Shown one piece after another: positions 30,253 through 33,796 of a stretch of 33,796 bases of DNA. The notes below the pieces were generated by a model. It saw only the letters and a list, made by a program, of their open reading frames with translations, did no database searches and was not told the DNA's origin. The DNA comes from Candidatus Eiseniibacteriota bacterium (GTDB lineage Bacteria; Eisenbacteria; RBG-16-71-46), in contig JAHFBW010000005.1 of assembly GCA_023249845.1 (NCBI GenBank), forward strand, positions 1 to 33,796, given 5' to 3'. Numbering within the stretch: position 1 is the first letter of the stretch; each line of letters begins with the position of its first letter. The position numbers and the translations under genes are program-made.

Positions 30253-30334
30253 GGCTGGCGGCCCTGCCGAGACCGCGCCGACGTTTCACGTCCGCCGGCC
30301 ACACTCCGGCGCCACGAAAGGCGAGAACCCCACG

Positions 30335-31018
30335 ATGCAGAGGCATTTCGACGAACAGATCGATCAACTGAAGCAGCAGTTGCTGCTCATGAGTGGGCGC
30401 GCCGAGGGCATCACTCGAAAGGCGCTCGAGTCCCTCATGCGCCGCGACGTGGCGTTGGCCGAGCAGGTCATCGCCGACGACAAGGCGATCGACCGCATGG
30501 AGATCGACATCGAGGAGCAGTGCATCCAGCTCCTGGCGCTCCAGCAACCACTGGCCCGGGACCTGCGGCTGATCGCGGCGTCGCTCAAGATCTCGAACGA
30601 CTTGGAGCGGGTCGGCGATCACGCCGTGAACATCGCGGGCTGTGCGCTCCAGCTGGCCCGGGCGGCGCCGGTCAAGCCGGTCGCCGACCTGTCGGAGCTC
30701 GCGGAGAAATCCATCGCCATGCTGCGCGACGCGCTCGACGCATTCGTGCGCGGCGACGCCGACGCCGCACGCCAGCTCGTGCGGCGCGACGACGAAGTGG
30801 ACGTACTGAACCGCCACCTGTTCGCCGAGCTCATGAGCCGGATGATCGCCGACCCGCTGCAGGTCGAGCGCTCCATGACGCTGGTACTCGTGGGCCGGAA
30901 CCTGGAGCGCATCGGTGACCTCGCCACGAACGTGGCCGAGGAGGTGGTGTTCATCACCGAGGCACGCATCATCAAGCACCATGCGGACGAGGGGTTGGGG
31001 GATTTCGATCGGGGTTGA
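30335..31018 (+). CDS. phoU: Phosphate signalling complex protein PhoU
   Basis: 'RHFDEQIDQLKQQLLLMSGRAEGITRKALESL', 'KISNDLERVGDHAVNIAG', 'VGRNLERIGDLATNVAEEVVFITEARIIKHH'. Confidence 0.97.
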   Translation: MQRHFDEQIDQLKQQLLLMSGRAEGITRKALESLMRRDVALAEQVIADDKAIDRMEIDIEEQCIQLLALQQPLARDLRLIAASLKISNDLERVGDHAVNIAGCALQLARAAPVKPVADLSELAEKSIAMLRDALDAFVRGDADAARQLVRRDDEVDVLNRHLFAELMSRMIADPLQVERSMTLVLVGRNLERIGDLATNVAEEVVFITEARIIKHHADEGLGDFDRG

Positions 31019-32240
31019 GCAGCACCCGCTTCGTGCGCCGCACGCGTGGCCAGGCCCCGAGGAGCCACAGCGAGAACGCCACCGCGGCGAGCGCCGCCGC
31101 GACGGCGTGATGCAGCGTGACGCGCGCGGGATCGAACACCGGGCCCAGCACACGGACCAGGAGCGCCAGCACCAGTGAGGCGAGCGCTGGGCCCGAGAGC
31201 AGGACGCGCTCTTCCGAGCCCGCATGACCGCCGTGCGAGACCACCACGCGCGTGCCGATCCCGAGCGTCAAGAGCGCGTAGCCGCCCACGAACGCCACAT
31301 GCCATGCCTCGACGCGCTGAAGCGGCCAGATCGCGGCCGCGGTGAAGCCGATGGTGACGCACCAGCCGGCGCTCCAGATCGTCCACGACAGCCGATCGCG
31401 GCGGCCGGGCAGGCGCCACAGCTTCCACGCGAGCTGCGTGCTGAAGAGCGCGGCCAGGGCGCGGAGCCATCCCGCGAGCGTGGCGAACCCGAGAAATTCC
31501 GCGTTCACCGAGAGCACGAGCAGCGCCGCGATGGCAAGCGTGAACGCGCGGCGGCGCGGGCGATCGCCGGCGCGGGCCCAGCCGACGATGTCGAGCGGAT
31601 TCTCGATGCGCGCGAACGTCGGCACGAGCAGCGCGCCCAGGCCCAACACAAGCGCCGGCAGCATGCCGAGCGAAACGCAGCGCACACCAGCGCGTTCGGT
31701 ATTCGCCGGGATCACGCCGTGCACGGCGAGCAGCTGGACAACGACACCCGCCAAGCCCAACGCCATGCCGGTCGCTACGAGCAGGAACTCCTCGGGTGGC
31801 GCCGCGGCGCCCGGCCGGACGCGGCGCGTCACGGTGAACGCGAGCGCCAGGAGCGCTGCGAGCCACGCCCATGGCGCGGCCGGAACCTCGAGCGCGCGCA
31901 GGAGCACGTAGGCGGTGACCAGGGCGGCCACCACCGCGAGCTCTCGTGGCGTGCAGCGCGGGCCGTGCGTGAACGCCGGCATCGCGGTGAGCAGGAAGCC
32001 GCACACGAACGCCAGCTCGAAGCCCTGCACGAGCAGCGCGGCGTGCGCCGCACCCGGCCACGCAAGGGGGAGCGAGGCGGGCCAGCCCGCACGGGTGCTG
32101 GCGGCGAACGCCAGCCACGGCAGCAGGCCGGCGAGTGCGGCCACAATGCCGATCGGGAACAGCACGCGGTAAGGCTCGGGCGCCAGGCGCTCGCTCGCGG
32201 GTGGCAGCGGCTTCACGTCGTCCCTGCGCACGTGTTCCAT
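30972..32240 (-). CDS. NnrS family membrane protein
   Basis: 'HAALLVQGFELAFVCGFLLTAMPAFTHGP', 'ARIENPLDIVGWARAGDRPRRRA', ~12 TM segments. Confidence 0.85.
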   Translation of the reverse strand: MEHVRRDDVKPLPPASERLAPEPYRVLFPIGIVAALAGLLPWLAFAASTRAGWPASLPLAWPGAAHAALLVQGFELAFVCGFLLTAMPAFTHGPRCTPRELAVVAALVTAYVLLRALEVPAAPWAWLAALLALAFTVTRRVRPGAAAPPEEFLLVATGMALGLAGVVVQLLAVHGVIPANTERAGVRCVSLGMLPALVLGLGALLVPTFARIENPLDIVGWARAGDRPRRRAFTLAIAALLVLSVNAEFLGFATLAGWLRALAALFSTQLAWKLWRLPGRRDRLSWTIWSAGWCVTIGFTAAAIWPLQRVEAWHVAFVGGYALLTLGIGTRVVVSHGGHAGSEERVLLSGPALASLVLALLVRVLGPVFDPARVTLHHAVAAALAAVAFSLWLLGAWPRVRRTKRVLLNPDRNPPTPRPHGA

Positions 32241-32287
32241 GGCTCGTCCTCGCCTGCGTCCTGTCTCTGAACTCCCCGCGCCTCGCG

Positions 32288-33409
32288 CTATTCCAGCGTC
32301 TTGGAGAAGCGCTGTGTGGCGAACGCGAAGAACGCCACCGCGAATCCGGCCAGCGCCAGAGCCTGGGGCCAAAGCTCCGTGAGCCCGTTGCCTTTCAGGA
32401 CGATGCCGCGGATGAGCTGCAGATAGTAGGTGAGCGGCAGCACCAGGCCGAACAGCCTCGCGGCCTCCGGCATGGCCTCGCGCGGGAACATGAAGCCCGA
32501 GAGCAGCACGTTCGGCAGCATGAACAGGAACGCCGTCTGCGTCACCTGCGCCTGGTTGCGACCCAGCGTCGAGATGAACAACCCGAGCCCCAGGTTCGCC
32601 ACGATGAACAGGAACGTGGCGCCATAGAGCGCCGGCAGGGGCCCGCGCACGGGTACGTGGAACACCAGGTGGCCCACGATGAGCACCGTGGTCATCTGGA
32701 TGTAGCCCACGAACACGTACGGCACGATCTTGCCGAGCATGATCTCCCAGCGGGCGAGCGGCGTGACGATCAACTGCTCGAGCGTGCCGGTCTCGCGTTC
32801 GCGCACGATGGACAGCGCGGTGATGATGATGAGGATGTTGGACAGGATCATGCCGATGATGCCCGGCACGATGAACACCGCGCTCTTGAGCGCGGGGTTG
32901 TAGAGCGGCCGAACGCGCACGTCCACCGGCAGCCCCCGCGAGAGCGCGCCGGTGCGCTCGGCGACGAGCCTCACGTTCGTCCGCTGTCCGACCAACTGCG
33001 CCGCGCCGATGGCGCTCTGCGACGCCGTCGGGTCGCTCGCGTCCACCAACACCTGCACGTGCGCGGTGTGCCCGCGCTTCAACTCACGCGCGTAATCCGG
33101 AGGCAGCACCACCGCGGCGCGCGCCTGTCCCGCGTCCACGGCTTCGAGCGCTTCGGCGTAGGAGTGAACCTCGCGCCTCAGCACGAAGTTGTCGGTGGCG
33201 GTGAGCGACTGCACGAACGCGCGGCTCTGCTGCGAACGGCTCTGATCGAACACCACGGTGGGCAGGTGCCGCACGTCGGTGCGGATGGCGAAGCCGAAGA
33301 TCAAGAGCTGCATGACCGGCACGGCGAGCATGAGCCGCAGCGTCGCCGGGTCGCGCCGCATCTGCACGAACTCCTTCTTCACCATCGAGCGCAGGCGTTC
33401 GGCGTTCAT
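32288..33409 (-). CDS. ABC-2 type transporter permease (YbhS/YhhJ-like)
   Basis: 'MVKKEFVQMRRDPATLRLMLAVPVMQLLIFGFAI', 'IVRERETGTLEQLIVTPLARWEIMLGKIVPYVFVGYIQ'. Confidence 0.93.
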   Translation of the reverse strand: MNAERLRSMVKKEFVQMRRDPATLRLMLAVPVMQLLIFGFAIRTDVRHLPTVVFDQSRSQQSRAFVQSLTATDNFVLRREVHSYAEALEAVDAGQARAAVVLPPDYARELKRGHTAHVQVLVDASDPTASQSAIGAAQLVGQRTNVRLVAERTGALSRGLPVDVRVRPLYNPALKSAVFIVPGIIGMILSNILIIITALSIVRERETGTLEQLIVTPLARWEIMLGKIVPYVFVGYIQMTTVLIVGHLVFHVPVRGPLPALYGATFLFIVANLGLGLFISTLGRNQAQVTQTAFLFMLPNVLLSGFMFPREAMPEAARLFGLVLPLTYYLQLIRGIVLKGNGLTELWPQALALAGFAVAFFAFATQRFSKTLE

Positions 33410-33795
33410 GCGTCTCGCTCCTGGAGCGCCACGAAGATGTCCTCGAGCGAGCCCTCCGAGCCGAACTGGCGCTTCACCTCGGTGGGGGAGCCGAGCGCCA
33501 CCAGCTTGCCTCGCGACAGGAACGCGAGGCGGTCGAAGCGTTCGGCTTCGTCCATGTAATGAGTCGTCACGATCATCGTGACGCCCTCCGCGGCACGCTC
33601 GCGGATGATCGTCCAGAACAGCCTGCGCGCGGCCGGGTCGACGCCGGCGGTGGGCTCGTCCAGGAACACCACCTCGGGCGCATGCATCATCGCGCAGGCC
33701 AGTGCCAAGCGTTGCTTCTGGCCGCCGGAGAGCACGCCGGAGAGGCGGCCGCCCAGTTCGTCCAGCCGCATCGCGCGCTTGACCCAGCCGAGCCG
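33406..33795 (-). CDS. ABC transporter ATP-binding protein, truncated by window edge
   Basis: 'LSGGQKQRLALACAMMHAPEVVFLDEPTAGVDPAARR', 'VTTHYMDEAERFDRLAFLSRGKLVALGSP'; ATGA overlap with the permease gene. Confidence 0.93.
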   Translation of the reverse strand, partial: RLGWVKRAMRLDELGGRLSGVLSGGQKQRLALACAMMHAPEVVFLDEPTAGVDPAARRLFWTIIRERAAEGVTMIVTTHYMDEAERFDRLAFLSRGKLVALGSPTEVKRQFGSEGSLEDIFVALQERDA

Positions 33796-33796
33796 C

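Overview
High-GC bacterial chromosomal segment, mostly conserved core genes. From left to right: a truncated CBM-like protein; a candidate structured RNA with a promoter-like sequence; a POT/PTR2 peptide transporter; a translationally coupled HDAC-family deacetylase and CorA; a coupled ABC permease/ATPase/TPR-pseudohydrolase trio; a DinB-like protein; EamA and Rex, with a Rex-type operator; then a minus-strand replication cluster gyrA - secreted protein - gyrB - DUF721/DciA-like - dnaN - dnaA with a probable bipartite oriC. To the right are a beta-barrel-like OMP, a HAD hydrolase, a frameshifted GNAT, a complete Pho locus (phoB-phoR - small AT-hook-like protein - porin - pstSCAB - phoU), NnrS, and an ABC-2 exporter truncated at the window edge. 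I found no CRISPR array, tRNA, rRNA, transposon or obvious defence system. No clearly new multi-gene system is evident. The best leads are the structured RNA at ~1125-1394, the oriC architecture, Rex/EamA coupling, the degenerate hydrolase in the ABC trio, the AT-hook-like protein in the Pho locus, and the secreted protein wedged between gyrB and gyrA. All family calls come from reading motifs in the translations. No searches or folding calculations were run.
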